From Lacibacter sediminis (GTDB lineage Bacteria; Bacteroidota; Bacteroidia; Chitinophagales; Chitinophagaceae), in contig NZ_CP060007.1 in the NCBI RefSeq assembly GCF_014168535.1, positions 496,001 through 560,000 of the forward strand: a stretch of 64,000 nt of DNA, given 5' to 3'. The notes below the pieces were generated by a model, which was not told where the DNA came from, did no database searches, and worked only from the letters and a program-made list of their open reading frames with translations. Positions 9,377-18,216 of the stretch are shown here, one piece after another. The number at the start of each line of letters is the position of its first letter. The stretch's first letter is position 1. The position numbers and the translations under genes are program-made.

Positions 9377-10798
9377 TTATTGGCGGTTTGGTGTTTTGGC
9401 TTGTGCTTTACCCGGTTCAATCACCAGTTCATTGTCCCAGTTTTCTTTTACGGTTATTGAATAGTTGAGTGGCTGAACAAGTTCCGGCTGAAGTTTCGGT
9501 TTTGCAAAATAATTACCCGGATCCCAAACACCATTTCGGTTGGTATCGAACAACAAACCAAGTTTATAAGAACCTGGTTTGAATTGTGCCCGGTAAAATT
9601 CTTTTGCTGTTAATGGATATCGGCCAACGATATCATCATTGTTATAAAAAAGCAATACCGGGTGAGCCGAAGTATCGAGCTCAGTAAAACGAATACGAAT
9701 CGTACCATATTCTTTTTCTGTTTTCACCCGAAAAGAAAGTGTATCGTTCTTTAATGATTTTAAACCAGAGGTGTCAGCAGCATATTCTTTATCAAGGAAA
9801 AGACGGTAGGTGCCGCCGGGTTTCCATGCATAGTTCAAAAGCAATTGTTTGCGAAGGGAGTCGTTCACAATCGTGAAGTTGGTAATCAACTGTGTTGAAT
9901 CCTGCTGCAAACGGATCTTGGAAAGATCGTAACTGCGGATAGGTTTGTTATACAGCAGCCGGAATGTATCGAGCAGATCAAGCGCACCACTTTCTAAATT
10001 TGAAGAAACAATAAGTCCACGTTTGTTGTCTTGTGTAGCTGTTCCTTTTGGTCGTTCTTTCTCTGTTGCAAATGCATATAACTGAACAGCAGGAGTGTTT
10101 GTGCTCACTGTGATTGTTGAATCGAGAAACGCAAACTGTTCAATGCCTTGTGTATATTTTTTATTGCCGTCTTCATCTCGCAAAGCATATACATAGAAAT
10201 TTCCTGCTGGTAAATTATTGAAGCGGAAATTGCCTTGACCATCAACCCTTGCTACATACATTGGTTTTTCTTTGTACACAGTGGAGTCTTCTTCTTTGCG
10301 ATAAAGCAATGCAAACATGGTGCTGTCTGTCTTTCCTGTTTCAGCAAGGATGACTTTTCCTGAAAGCTCATTTGAATCAATAGCTGCACCTGTAGAAAAA
10401 CTGTATTGAAAGTTTTTGAGAATGTTTCCTTCGTTGAGATCAACAATGGCATCACCAAAATTGATATTGTAAGTAGTGTTAGGTAATAACGAATCTTTCA
10501 GTCGAACTGTAACGGTGCGTAATTTAGATTCGATCACGGCGTCTTTTACCGGATAGGGTGAGATGATCACTTTTTGATTCGGCTCTTTCAATTCCACAAA
10601 CTCATCAAAAGTGATGGTGATCTTTTGTTCTTTCACCATAGTGGCTGAATCTTTTGGCACAGACGATACCGCAACCGGAGGCAAACTGTCCCTTGGGCCA
10701 CCACTGGGTGGAACAATGTTGGCACAGCCACTACCGCTGAATAACCCAATAAACAAAGCGCTGATAACTAAAAAGGATATGATTCTGCCTGCTGTCAT
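9377..10798 (-). CDS. Lipoprotein with N-terminal Ig-like (SbsA/Big_5) domain
   Basis: 473 residues with a lipoprotein signal ending in SGSGCANIVPP. The segment from about residue 35 to 140 has the Big_5 pattern: P-P-V around SSVPKDSATMV, ITITFDEFVEL, and a closing NFQYSFSTG. A carboxypeptidase-regulatory-like segment may follow (FRFNNLPAGNFYVYALRDEDGNKKY), and a late repeat ends with LLFDTNRNGVWDPGNYF. Probably surface or periplasmic. Such proteins are universal in this phylum and their function is undetermined. Confidence 0.82.
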   Translation of the reverse strand: MTAGRIISFLVISALFIGLFSGSGCANIVPPSGGPRDSLPPVAVSSVPKDSATMVKEQKITITFDEFVELKEPNQKVIISPYPVKDAVIESKLRTVTVRLKDSLLPNTTYNINFGDAIVDLNEGNILKNFQYSFSTGAAIDSNELSGKVILAETGKTDSTMFALLYRKEEDSTVYKEKPMYVARVDGQGNFRFNNLPAGNFYVYALRDEDGNKKYTQGIEQFAFLDSTITVSTNTPAVQLYAFATEKERPKGTATQDNKRGLIVSSNLESGALDLLDTFRLLYNKPIRSYDLSKIRLQQDSTQLITNFTIVNDSLRKQLLLNYAWKPGGTYRLFLDKEYAADTSGLKSLKNDTLSFRVKTEKEYGTIRIRFTELDTSAHPVLLFYNNDDIVGRYPLTAKEFYRAQFKPGSYKLGLLFDTNRNGVWDPGNYFAKPKLQPELVQPLNYSITVKENWDNELVIEPGKAQAKTPNRQ

Positions 10799-10868
10799 AG
10801 AAGCTGCAAACTTAGGCTAATTGTGTGAATGGGGATTTTAGCTGTGAAGGATTAACAAGTTTTTGAAG

Positions 10869-10957
10869 TTGGCGCAGAAAAAGGAGAAGCGGAGTTTTCA
10901 GCAGAAGGGTTAATAAACTCTGCGTTTTTTCTTTGTGTTCTTTCTTCTCTGCGCCAA
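10869..10957. repeat. Long imperfect inverted repeat between helicase and lipoprotein genes
   Basis: TTGGCGCAGA (10869..10878) is matched by TCTGCGCCAA (10948..10957), with an internal purine-rich arm and pyrimidine-rich arm that extend the pairing. It ends 3 bp before the helicase stop codon. The CTCTGCG/CTTTGTG wording resembles intergenic repeats dispersed in many genomes. It may also act as a terminator for the helicase gene. Confidence 0.45.
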
Positions 10958-10960
10958 ATC

Positions 10961-13900
10961 CTATTCTTCTGTCTCTTCCTCTAACTCATGCAATGCCACC
11001 GCCATTTCATTGGTCTTTACAAAATTGCACCAATGACAATCTTCTTTACCACAGCCGATGTAAAACTCCCGGTTCTGAATTTTCTCCCACACCCGAACGA
11101 TCTGTTGTGTAACCGTTTCAATATCGGCCGGTGTGATTACAATTTTTTCTTTACGGTATTCTTTCTTCTTGTCGGGTTCTACAAAATCAAATTCAGTACT
11201 CACTACTTTCCAGTCCTTTGCTTCGTAATTATCAACCAGAATTTTATAGAACACAGCCTGGCGCCAGTAATCACCGCCGTTGGGTTCTTTATCGCTGGGT
11301 CCTTTGAGTTTGTCTTTGGCATTATCTACATTGCCGGTTTTATAATCCACCACATTCACAGCTTTGCCATCAAACTCCAGCTTATCTAACTTTCCTTTTA
11401 ACGGCACAGCTTTGATCATTACATTACGGATGTTACGTTCAATGGCTACGATGGTGGAAAAACTGTTGATGTATTTATCATAGTAGTTGCTTAATACTTC
11501 CACCCCGTATTCCATTCTTCGTGCAAACTGTTCTTTGGTAAAACTTTCACGGTGGCGGCGCATATACCATTCGAAATCGGCAATGAATTGTTGTTTGGAA
11601 TGAAACGTATCTGTTTTAGTTTCCTGCATTTTACGGAACAATTGTTCCAATGCATAGTGAACAGATGAACCAAACTCTGTTGCTTCATTTTTAGGTGAAG
11701 GAATACGAATGAGATTTTTGAAATAAAATTCAAGCGGACATTTTAAATAATTGTTGAGCGCTGTAACATTCATTACAAATTTTTCCAGGATGGGCTGAAT
11801 AAAACTTTCTTCGATCTTTTCAATTTCCGGTGCCTGTGCCTCACCAAACAGCAACGCAGTGAATTCGCTTAATGCTTCAGGACTCAATACCACCGGTACA
11901 ATATCAATCGATAGATCTTCTCTTATTTCTTCAAGGAACATGGAGGGTTCCAGTTCTTTTCCATCATTTTTAAATTGACTGAATGATAAGTTCAAATGTG
12001 TTTCTGCTCTGGTAACGGCCACATAGAATAATCGACGTAATTCCTCCGTAGATGTTTCTTTTGTTACAGATGAAGTGGTGAAAATAGTATCCGGCAATTT
12101 ATACCCATTAGAAGGATTGCGTTTCTTTTCCCAATAGCCCGAGTTACAACCGGCAACAAACACATGTTCAAATTCCAAACCTTTGGAGCCATGTGCAGTT
12201 AAAAGGTTCACGCCATTATCGCTCCCGCTCACCTGCACCAATGGTAATTTCAGTTCTTCTTTTTCCATCAATTCAATGATGGACACCAAACCCTGTAATG
12301 AAAGCGAGGGATCACGTCTTGTTTCGTCTTTAACAAAATCGAATAAACCGGTGAGGACTTTTAACTGCCAGTGTTTATCTGGGCTTTGCATAATATGTTT
12401 AAGAATGCCTGTTTCTCTGATGATGTTATCGAACAAATGCTGCAACGTCACATTCGGCACATCGCCAACAAGTTTTTCAAAAATACCACTTGCATCTTTC
12501 AAGCCATGATGAATGCCTTGCGAAAAAAGATCTTTCGCAGGTGCGTGTGCTTTTTCGTACAACAATCTCCTGAGCGATGTTTTGTTATCGCTGAACTGTG
12601 TGGCCGAAACTTCAACCGTAAGCTTTGCAATTTCAATCGGCGGAATATGAAACCAACTGAAGTGTAATAACTCAAATAACATTTCATCGCCACCATACGA
12701 CACATCATGTTCTGAAGCAAGATATTTAAGTATTAAAATGATCTTTTGCGCCAAGGGCAGCTCCAGGATATTCAAATGACGTTTGCTGTAAAACGGAATA
12801 CCCAGATGATTGAAGTAATGCGTTAACTCTTCACCGTATTTATTTTCTTTATAGATAATTGCAATGCGACCGGGAAGGATTCCTTCGTTCAATAGCTGTT
12901 GTACCTGCAGCGTTATATCGATCATTTCTTCACGCTGCGTTTGATAGGCTTTGATCGATGGCGAATGTAAAAGATGATTGATCTTGCTGTTGCTTGCAAC
13001 AAGATCCTTTGTTAATCCAGGTATTTTTTTAATGAGTCGTTCATCGTTTCTGTTGATGAGCGATTTTGAAATGTCAAGTATTGGTTGTGTTGAACGATAG
13101 TTGTTCGATAGCACAACTGTTACCAGGTCTTTTTCATACATACTTGCAAAGCTTTCCATGTTCTCCACATTTGCACCCTGGAAACGGAAAATACTCTGAT
13201 CATCATCACCTACCACAAATACATTTGGCTGATCCCAATAGCTGATGAGTAACTCCACAATTTTATTTTGTGTACCGCTTGAGTCCTGGAACTCATCAAC
13301 CAGAATATATTGAAACTGTTCCTGGTAATTCGCCAGCATATTTTTATTTTCTTCAAATGCTTTGATGACCCAGGTGATCATGTCATCAAAATCGTATCGG
13401 TTGCGTTTGCGCATAAGTTGCTGAAAACGATCGAACTCTTTTACAGCAGCACGGAGTTTTTCCATGCGTTCGGTTTCTTCATCCAGCTTTTCTTTTTTAA
13501 GATCACCTGCATTGAATTGTTTGTACTTGCGTTTGTAAACATATTCATCACGTATTGGAAGTTCGGCGAGATAAGCATCGATCTTTTCTTCAATGAAAGC
13601 AGGTGTCCATCCTTCTTTTTTCATGGTACTGAACAAACGATCAAGATTCGTGATCTCAAAATAAACATCACCTCTGTATCGTTTCAGCGGATGATTTTTT
13701 GGAAAGGAATCAATGAGTTCTTTAAACAGTTCGATCTTCTCTAAATCAGACAGAGGATCGAGAGCTGTCTTTTCAAACTGTGAAAGATTTTCCTGTATTA
13801 CATCATTACAAAATGCATGATAAGTATAGATGTTTACTTTGTATGCATCGGGTCCGATAAACTTCAGTAAACGTTTCCGCATGGCCACAACACCTGCATC

Positions 13901-14116
13901 AGTGTAGGTAAGACATAAAATGTTTTGAGGCAGCGCATCTGTCTCCAGCAAAATTTTCCCAATGCGGCTGGCAAGGATCTGCGTTTTGCCTGTGCCGGGT
14001 CCTGCAATTACCATCACAGGTCCTTCAATATGATCAACCGCCAGCTTCTGTTTTTCATTGAGCCTATCGTATTCTTCAAGGAACCGTTGTTCCAGTCGTA
14101 CTTTGTTAATGGACAT
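10961..14116 (-). CDS. UvrD/Rep-type ATP-dependent helicase with C-terminal RecB-like Fe-S nuclease
   Basis: 1051 residues. SF1 helicase motifs appear in order: AGPGTGKT (Walker A, near residue 40), DEFQD (Walker B), GDDDQSIFRFQGA, NYRSTQPIL, TAHGSKGLEFEHVFV and RLFYVAVTRAE. The C-terminal 250 residues carry a PD-(D/E)XK nuclease with VVDYKTGN. The cysteines of an AddB-like iron-sulfur site are LKCPLEFYF and the late GCGKEDCHWC. It should unwind and degrade DNA ends during recombination repair. A second AddAB-like subunit is not in the window. The start at 14116 is preceded by TAACTTTG, so the mRNA may have almost no leader. Confidence 0.92.
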   Translation of the reverse strand: MSINKVRLEQRFLEEYDRLNEKQKLAVDHIEGPVMVIAGPGTGKTQILASRIGKILLETDALPQNILCLTYTDAGVVAMRKRLLKFIGPDAYKVNIYTYHAFCNDVIQENLSQFEKTALDPLSDLEKIELFKELIDSFPKNHPLKRYRGDVYFEITNLDRLFSTMKKEGWTPAFIEEKIDAYLAELPIRDEYVYKRKYKQFNAGDLKKEKLDEETERMEKLRAAVKEFDRFQQLMRKRNRYDFDDMITWVIKAFEENKNMLANYQEQFQYILVDEFQDSSGTQNKIVELLISYWDQPNVFVVGDDDQSIFRFQGANVENMESFASMYEKDLVTVVLSNNYRSTQPILDISKSLINRNDERLIKKIPGLTKDLVASNSKINHLLHSPSIKAYQTQREEMIDITLQVQQLLNEGILPGRIAIIYKENKYGEELTHYFNHLGIPFYSKRHLNILELPLAQKIILILKYLASEHDVSYGGDEMLFELLHFSWFHIPPIEIAKLTVEVSATQFSDNKTSLRRLLYEKAHAPAKDLFSQGIHHGLKDASGIFEKLVGDVPNVTLQHLFDNIIRETGILKHIMQSPDKHWQLKVLTGLFDFVKDETRRDPSLSLQGLVSIIELMEKEELKLPLVQVSGSDNGVNLLTAHGSKGLEFEHVFVAGCNSGYWEKKRNPSNGYKLPDTIFTTSSVTKETSTEELRRLFYVAVTRAETHLNLSFSQFKNDGKELEPSMFLEEIREDLSIDIVPVVLSPEALSEFTALLFGEAQAPEIEKIEESFIQPILEKFVMNVTALNNYLKCPLEFYFKNLIRIPSPKNEATEFGSSVHYALEQLFRKMQETKTDTFHSKQQFIADFEWYMRRHRESFTKEQFARRMEYGVEVLSNYYDKYINSFSTIVAIERNIRNVMIKAVPLKGKLDKLEFDGKAVNVVDYKTGNVDNAKDKLKGPSDKEPNGGDYWRQAVFYKILVDNYEAKDWKVVSTEFDFVEPDKKKEYRKEKIVITPADIETVTQQIVRVWEKIQNREFYIGCGKEDCHWCNFVKTNEMAVALHELEEETEE

Positions 14117-14311
14117 GCTTCAAAGTTAATTCTCTGACCTTGTGCCTGTAAAGATTTATTGAATAGTGCGGGGAAAAGTCCCTCACCCGTTTGTGGATAA
14201 AGCTTGCAAAACATAAAGTGGCAAAAAGTTAAACAGATTGGGTTTTAGTCTAATTTTCAGATACTAACTACGAAGCCCGTTTTTAAAATCCAGCCAGCCG
14301 TACAGTATTGA

Positions 14312-14345
14312 CCGTCTTTTTTAGTAAAAAAGGCGGTTTTTTTTT
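14312..14345 (+). terminator. Rho-independent terminator without an upstream gene
   Basis: CCGTCTTTTTT, loop AGT, AAAAAAGGCGG, then nine T. The T-run is on the plus strand only. The gene to the left runs the other way, so the terminated transcript would have to start inside 14117..14311. Confidence 0.8.
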
Positions 14346-14480
14346 GAGTGAGGTGTAAAATATACCCTAAAAGTGGTATTTTTTGAATGAAGTGGTAGGG
14401 GTACTTTTACAATGTTGAAGGTTTTAGCCGTTGTTTATCCTACACACCCGCTGATTAGTCAGCTTACCTGTAAAAAGATT

Positions 14481-14533
14481 TAAGAGGCAGAAAGAATAGC
14501 TATCCATTCACAAAACATCCTTTCTGCCTCTTA
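14481..14533 (-). terminator. Terminator of the TPR gene
   Basis: Perfect 14-bp arms, TAAGAGGCAGAAAG and its complement, with a 25-nt loop. They lie just downstream of the TPR gene on the minus strand and are followed there by a short CTTTTT run. Confidence 0.6.
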
Positions 14534-14539
14534 CTTTGC

Positions 14540-15199
14540 CTAGCCCGGCATCCGGGAAATATATTTCTCCATTTGTTTTATCTGATCGGCCAATTGTTGT
14601 GTTGAAGGTTTCAGTGCCTTTGCTTTGCGGAAAAACTCTTTTGCCGCCCTGAATTCCCTTTTATTCATCATAATGCTGCACATCTGCAGATTGGCTGCTG
14701 CCTGGTTTTCTTTATCGGGCAATCCCTTACGTAAAGCCTGGCGGATATAACTTTCTGCTTGCTTGAAATTGTTCTTTTGCATGGCCAGCATCCCCATTTG
14801 CAATAAGCTTGCTCCTTCAGTGCCCTGCATAAGCGAAGAACCTGAGCCGAGATCCATTCCTTTCTTCATCATTTTCTCAGCACCATCAAAATCCTGCTTC
14901 ATCATAGCAATGTTACCCTTCAGGGTATAAAACACTGAGCGGATTGGTTTGAAGAGTAAACCCGGAAACGTAACTGAATTCAGGATCTTTTCTGCACCAT
15001 CCATATCACCTGCTTCCATATACTCCTGAATGAGACGGAGGGGGCCAAAGAAGAAGTGACCAAAAATGCTCACAATCGCAATAAGGTAAATGATAAACGA
15101 CGGCCAAAAACTGGTAAAATAATGCACCACACCGGCCACGATCAATAATAAAATACCGATGATAAGCCTGTAACGGATATAAACGTTTAATAATTTCAT
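14540..15199 (-). CDS. Membrane protein with TPR-like repeats
   Basis: 219 residues. Two N-terminal transmembrane helices (residues about 8-26 and 30-50) are followed by helical repeats of TPR type, such as GNIAMMKQDFDGAEKMMKKGMDLG, LLQMGMLAMQKNNFKQAESYIRQAL and QMCSIMMNKREFRAAKEFFRKAKAL. The repeats would face the cytoplasm and scaffold another protein. It is rich in Met and Lys. The specific role is unknown. It is a single-gene unit between hairpins. Confidence 0.8.
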   Translation of the reverse strand: MKLLNVYIRYRLIIGILLLIVAGVVHYFTSFWPSFIIYLIAIVSIFGHFFFGPLRLIQEYMEAGDMDGAEKILNSVTFPGLLFKPIRSVFYTLKGNIAMMKQDFDGAEKMMKKGMDLGSGSSLMQGTEGASLLQMGMLAMQKNNFKQAESYIRQALRKGLPDKENQAAANLQMCSIMMNKREFRAAKEFFRKAKALKPSTQQLADQIKQMEKYISRMPG

Positions 15200-15312
15200 A
15201 CGTCAATAAATTGGGCTGCAAAGGTAGGGTTTGATGTCAGATTTTAGGTTGGAGATTCCCGAATTCTGCTATTTTTGCCGCCCGAGGCAAGCGCCCATGT
15301 GGTATTCGCTCC

Positions 15313-15387
15313 GGTCCCGTAGTTCAATGGATAGAATAGAAGTTTCCTAAACTTTAGATACAAGTTCGATTCTTGTCGGGACTACCA
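15313..15387 (+). tRNA. tRNA-Arg (anticodon CCT)
   Basis: The cloverleaf folds by eye. The acceptor GGTCCCG pairs with CGGGACT (first pair G-U), the D-arm includes GTTCAATGGAT, the anticodon stem GAAGT/ACTTT holds the loop TTCCTAA with anticodon CCT, and the T-arm is ACAAG-TTCGATT-CTTGT. The discriminator A at 15384 is followed by an encoded CCA. It reads AGG arginine codons. Confidence 0.95.
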
Positions 15388-15396
15388 AACTAGTAT

Positions 15397-15431
15397 GAAA
15401 GCCCCTTGTAATTAAATTGCAAGGGGCTTTC
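15397..15431 (+). terminator. Terminator after tRNA-Arg
   Basis: GAAAGCCCCTTG and CAAGGGGCTTTC form a strong hairpin starting 10 bp after the tRNA; an AATT/AATT pair extends it. No long T-run follows. It may serve both the tRNA and the convergent lipoprotein gene. Confidence 0.75.
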
Positions 15432-15459
15432 TCATATCAATACGAGTTATCGTGCCAGC

Positions 15460-15849
15460 TTATTTCTTCAGGTTAATGAAGTATTCCATATACTCGCCGG
15501 GTGCATACTCCTCACGATAATATAGTACCACCGATTTCGCAGTTAAATTTTTTATCTCATAAGTATCACCGGCGAAAGTTACCGTTGTGCCGTTTTGAAT
15601 GGTATATGGGAGGGTTTCAGTACCATATTCATCTTTAATTAAAAGATTGTTATTACTCTGGAAATCAAATGTTGTTTTTTCGTAGGTGTAAGTATAGGTG
15701 GAGGTTAAAGTGGAGTTATTATATTCTTTATAGACATCACTTTCGGCAGTCCATTTGCCTTGTAAAGAAATAATAACCTCTTCATTTTTTTTCTTGCAAG
15801 CCGATAATATTAATACTACTACCAGGCTGAGGAGTAATGTACGTTTCAT
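15460..15849 (-). CDS. Small lipoprotein, lipocalin-like
   Basis: 129 residues with signal LILSACKKKN, so the lipidated Cys is near residue 18. The mature domain has the calycin-like outline LQGKWTAESDVYKEY, repeated TYTYTYEKTTF strands, GTTVTFAGDTYEIKNL and a closing LYYREEY. It is similar in kind to the lipoprotein at 3831..4214 but not an obvious duplicate. Ligand unknown. Confidence 0.78.
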   Translation of the reverse strand: MKRTLLLSLVVVLILSACKKKNEEVIISLQGKWTAESDVYKEYNNSTLTSTYTYTYEKTTFDFQSNNNLLIKDEYGTETLPYTIQNGTTVTFAGDTYEIKNLTAKSVVLYYREEYAPGEYMEYFINLKK

Positions 15850-16260
15850 GATGTTTTGTTTTGATTGTGAATGTTGATTTGTTTAATACCGATCTCGCAA
15901 CAAAGATCATTCGCTCAAGCCCCGATTACTAATCGATTACTCATGTAAAAGAGGGTTTGTTTTGCAGCTTTTTCTGAAAAGATCAACAGCTTATAAAGCG
16001 TTAGTAAAAATTAATAAAGAACCCAAAAGGACTTGCAGTTATCTCAAATTTCAGCCCTAAGACTTTTTGCCTGTGTCATGAAGTAACTCGTTTTGATGGT
16101 TATCGACAGTTATTAAAAATCAACTTCAGACGCTTTGTGCAATTGGTTTTTAATCTGCGCATACGGTTGTGCAAGAGCAACCTTTTTATATTGCTTACAT
16201 TTAGCAGTCAAGTATTGCTTTTTAAAAACAGATTACAACAGGATATTTATTATAAACAAC
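15850..16260. other. Intergenic region upstream of the sugar cluster
   Basis: 411 bp. A TTG-initiated extension of the CBM9 gene (from 16135) is open but reads like random sequence. A palindrome-like site, TGCGCA-N6-TGTGCA, lies at 16156..16173 and resembles the repeats at 18049 and 18217. TACATTTA at about 16195 is a weak -7 candidate. Nothing else is evident. Confidence 0.35.
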
Positions 16261-16905
16261 ATGCGGGTACTTCATGTTCCACATATCGTGTTCAAAGACG
16301 AACTCTCATCAACAAAACAGCCGGTTGTGTTAAACCAACCTGTTTCGTTGCAACAAATAGCAGAACAACCTTGGCCATCTTTCGCCTACAAACCTGATGT
16401 GAAATTTTCAATTGTACATACAGGTGAGCATATTGTACTTACGTTCAATGTGGAAGAAGCGGAAGTTCGCCATGTAAACACTGCGGTCAACTCTTCAGTT
16501 TGGGAAGATAGCTGTGTAGAATTCTTCATCAGTTTTGATGACAGGGGCTATTACAATTTTGAGTTTAATTGTATCGGTACTGCATTGGTTGGTTTTGGGA
16601 AGGATCGAAATGACAGAAAACTGTTACCTGTTAACTTGGTAAAACGTATCCGCTGTTTTGCACAAATGGAGAAGAAAGCGAACAGCTTTCAATGGCAAAT
16701 GCAGGCCATTATCCCCTTGAGTGTATTTATGTACCATGCGGTCTTTAACCTGGAAGGGAAAAAATGCAAAGCAAATTTTTATAAATGTGGTGATAAACTG
16801 TCGCAACCACATTTTCTCGCCTGGAAAAATATTGAAACGGCTGAACCGGATTTTCATCAACCGGCTTTTTTTGGTGATATTGAATTTGAAGCGAAAGTTT
16901 CATAA
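16261..16905 (+). CDS. Carbohydrate-binding family 9-like protein
   Basis: 214 residues from the ATG at 16261 (MRVLHVPHIVF); the longer TTG frame has no family likeness. Features are WPSFAYKPDVKFSIVHTGEHIVLTFNVEE, SSVWEDSCVEFFISFDDRGYYNFEFNCIGTAL and a late HFLAWKNIETAEPDFHQPAFFGDIEFE, matching the family 9-like carbohydrate-binding domains of Bacteroidota. No signal peptide is visible. It ends 12 bp before the LacI regulator gene, so they are probably cotranscribed. The sugar bound is not readable from sequence. Confidence 0.85.
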   Translation: MRVLHVPHIVFKDELSSTKQPVVLNQPVSLQQIAEQPWPSFAYKPDVKFSIVHTGEHIVLTFNVEEAEVRHVNTAVNSSVWEDSCVEFFISFDDRGYYNFEFNCIGTALVGFGKDRNDRKLLPVNLVKRIRCFAQMEKKANSFQWQMQAIIPLSVFMYHAVFNLEGKKCKANFYKCGDKLSQPHFLAWKNIETAEPDFHQPAFFGDIEFEAKVS

Positions 16906-16917
16906 ACTTGTGTAGGT

Positions 16918-17955
16918 ATGGAAAAACTGCCAACGATCAAAGAAATTGCAAAGCAACTGAAGGTATCAGTATCAACAGTATCACGTGCATTGAGTGATCA
17001 TCCACGTATTGGTCTTGGTACAAAGTTGAAAGTGCAACAGCTGGCAAAAGAAATGGGTTACGAACCAAACGCACAAGCCATTTTTTTTAAGCAAAAGAAA
17101 ACATACGTCATTGGTGTTGTGATCCCGTATATACGGGAAGAATTTTTTTCGCAGGCCATCAGTGGTATTGAATCTGCTGCGATGGAGCACCAATACACTA
17201 TTTTGTTTGGTCAGAGTTATGACGATCCGGAAAGAGAGAAAGCTGTTGTGGAAGCAATGAAAAAACAACGGGTTGATGGATTGATCATTTCTTTATCGAA
17301 GCAAACAAATAGATACGATCACCTGGAAGCGTTGAATAAGTTTGAAATACCGGTAGTATATTTTGATCGTGTTCCTCCGTTCAAAGAAGCACATAAAGTA
17401 TTTTGTAACCTCTATAAAGGTACTGTTGATATGGTAGGATGGCTGTTCAACAAAGGGTACAGACGTATTGCATTTATTAACGGGCCCGATAAGCTGAATG
17501 CAAGCAAAGAACGCATGAACGGATACATTGAAGGTATCTCCAAGCAGAAACTGAAAGTGGATATGCAGATGGTGGAGAAAACAGACCTCTCAAAAGAAAG
17601 CACCCATAATGCAATGAAAAAATTGCTTGCATTAAAACATCCGCCAACAGCCATTATTACCTTTAACGACTATGTGCATATGGACGCTGTGCAGTATGCA
17701 CAGAAGCAGAATATACTGGTGAATAAAGATATTGTGTTTGTGAGTTATGCCAACCTGCCCATTACAAGTTATACAGCTTTTCCTCCTCTTGTTTCAGTTG
17801 AGCAATACCCATACGGGCAAGGCGAGCGTGCCATGGAGCTTATGATAAAGATCCTCAGCGAGAAAACTGATAATAAGATCACCAACACTTCTTTTTATGT
17901 TGAAGAATTGCCTGCAACATTAGTTGCATATCAACAGGCAACTGCAGGTGGCTGA
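16918..17955 (+). CDS. LacI-family transcriptional regulator
   Basis: 345 residues. The N-terminal helix-turn-helix reads TIKEIAKQLKVSVSTVSRALSDHPRIG, and the hinge helix is near GYEPNAQA. The rest is a periplasmic-binding-like effector domain beginning TYVIGVVIPYIREEFFSQAISGIE. It should repress the neighbouring sugar genes until an inducer sugar binds. Candidate operators are the two identical repeats downstream (18049 and 18217) and the palindrome at 16156. The effector could be a hexosamine, given the genes next door, but this is inference. Confidence 0.93.
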   Translation: MEKLPTIKEIAKQLKVSVSTVSRALSDHPRIGLGTKLKVQQLAKEMGYEPNAQAIFFKQKKTYVIGVVIPYIREEFFSQAISGIESAAMEHQYTILFGQSYDDPEREKAVVEAMKKQRVDGLIISLSKQTNRYDHLEALNKFEIPVVYFDRVPPFKEAHKVFCNLYKGTVDMVGWLFNKGYRRIAFINGPDKLNASKERMNGYIEGISKQKLKVDMQMVEKTDLSKESTHNAMKKLLALKHPPTAIITFNDYVHMDAVQYAQKQNILVNKDIVFVSYANLPITSYTAFPPLVSVEQYPYGQGERAMELMIKILSEKTDNKITNTSFYVEELPATLVAYQQATAGG

Positions 17956-18048
17956 TGACTTTTTATTGTTCTGTTGTCCTTTAGCTCCTCCCCACATATT
18001 TTTCTTTTACGCCAGGTATATATCCGGCCGCCTTATAGGTTGTGCCTG

Positions 18049-18069
18049 ATTTTGCGCACCCGTTTGCAT
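18049..18069 (+). promoter_or_regulatory. Candidate LacI-family operator, copy 1
   Basis: A 21-bp sequence, found again unchanged at 18217, contains TGCGCACCCGTTTGCA. This is a partial palindrome around CCCG with the TGC...GCA ends usual for LacI-family sites. It begins with TTTTG, which may form part of a -7 box, so a bound repressor would block the promoter. Confidence 0.6.
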
Positions 18070-18164
18070 TCAAAATAATCTTCCTTGTTCAATAACTTGC
18101 TTTCTGTTTACTGAAAATGCATGTAAGCAGTTTTCTCATAAACACTAGTTATAGTTTACAAACG

Positions 18165-18190
18165 AACCGGCTTTTCAGTCGGTTTTTTTT
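18165..18190 (+). terminator. Terminator between the two operator-like repeats
   Basis: AACCGGC, a TTTTCA loop and GTCGGTT are followed by a run of T (183-190). It would end lacI transcription or a short transcript starting near the first repeat. Confidence 0.75.
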
Positions 18191-18216
18191 ATATGTGTTG
18201 CATAAAGGCTTATTCA

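Larger units (their letters stand above)
14117..14539. other. 423-bp intergenic region with orphan terminator, operator-like repeats and a 23-codon frame
   Basis: No convincing gene. It holds a plus-strand terminator (14312..14345) with no plus-strand gene before it, a tandem AAGTGGTA element (14371..14378 and 14390..14397) flanked by inverted GTAAAA...TTTTAC, and a 23-codon frame from ATG 14412 to TAA 14481. The frame ends exactly at the arm of the next hairpin. These are treated under findings. Confidence 0.5.

Noticed and set aside
16135..16260. TTG-started extension of the CBM9-like gene
   Set aside because: The added 42 residues look like random Cys/Phe-rich sequence and the family N-terminus begins at the ATG at 16261.
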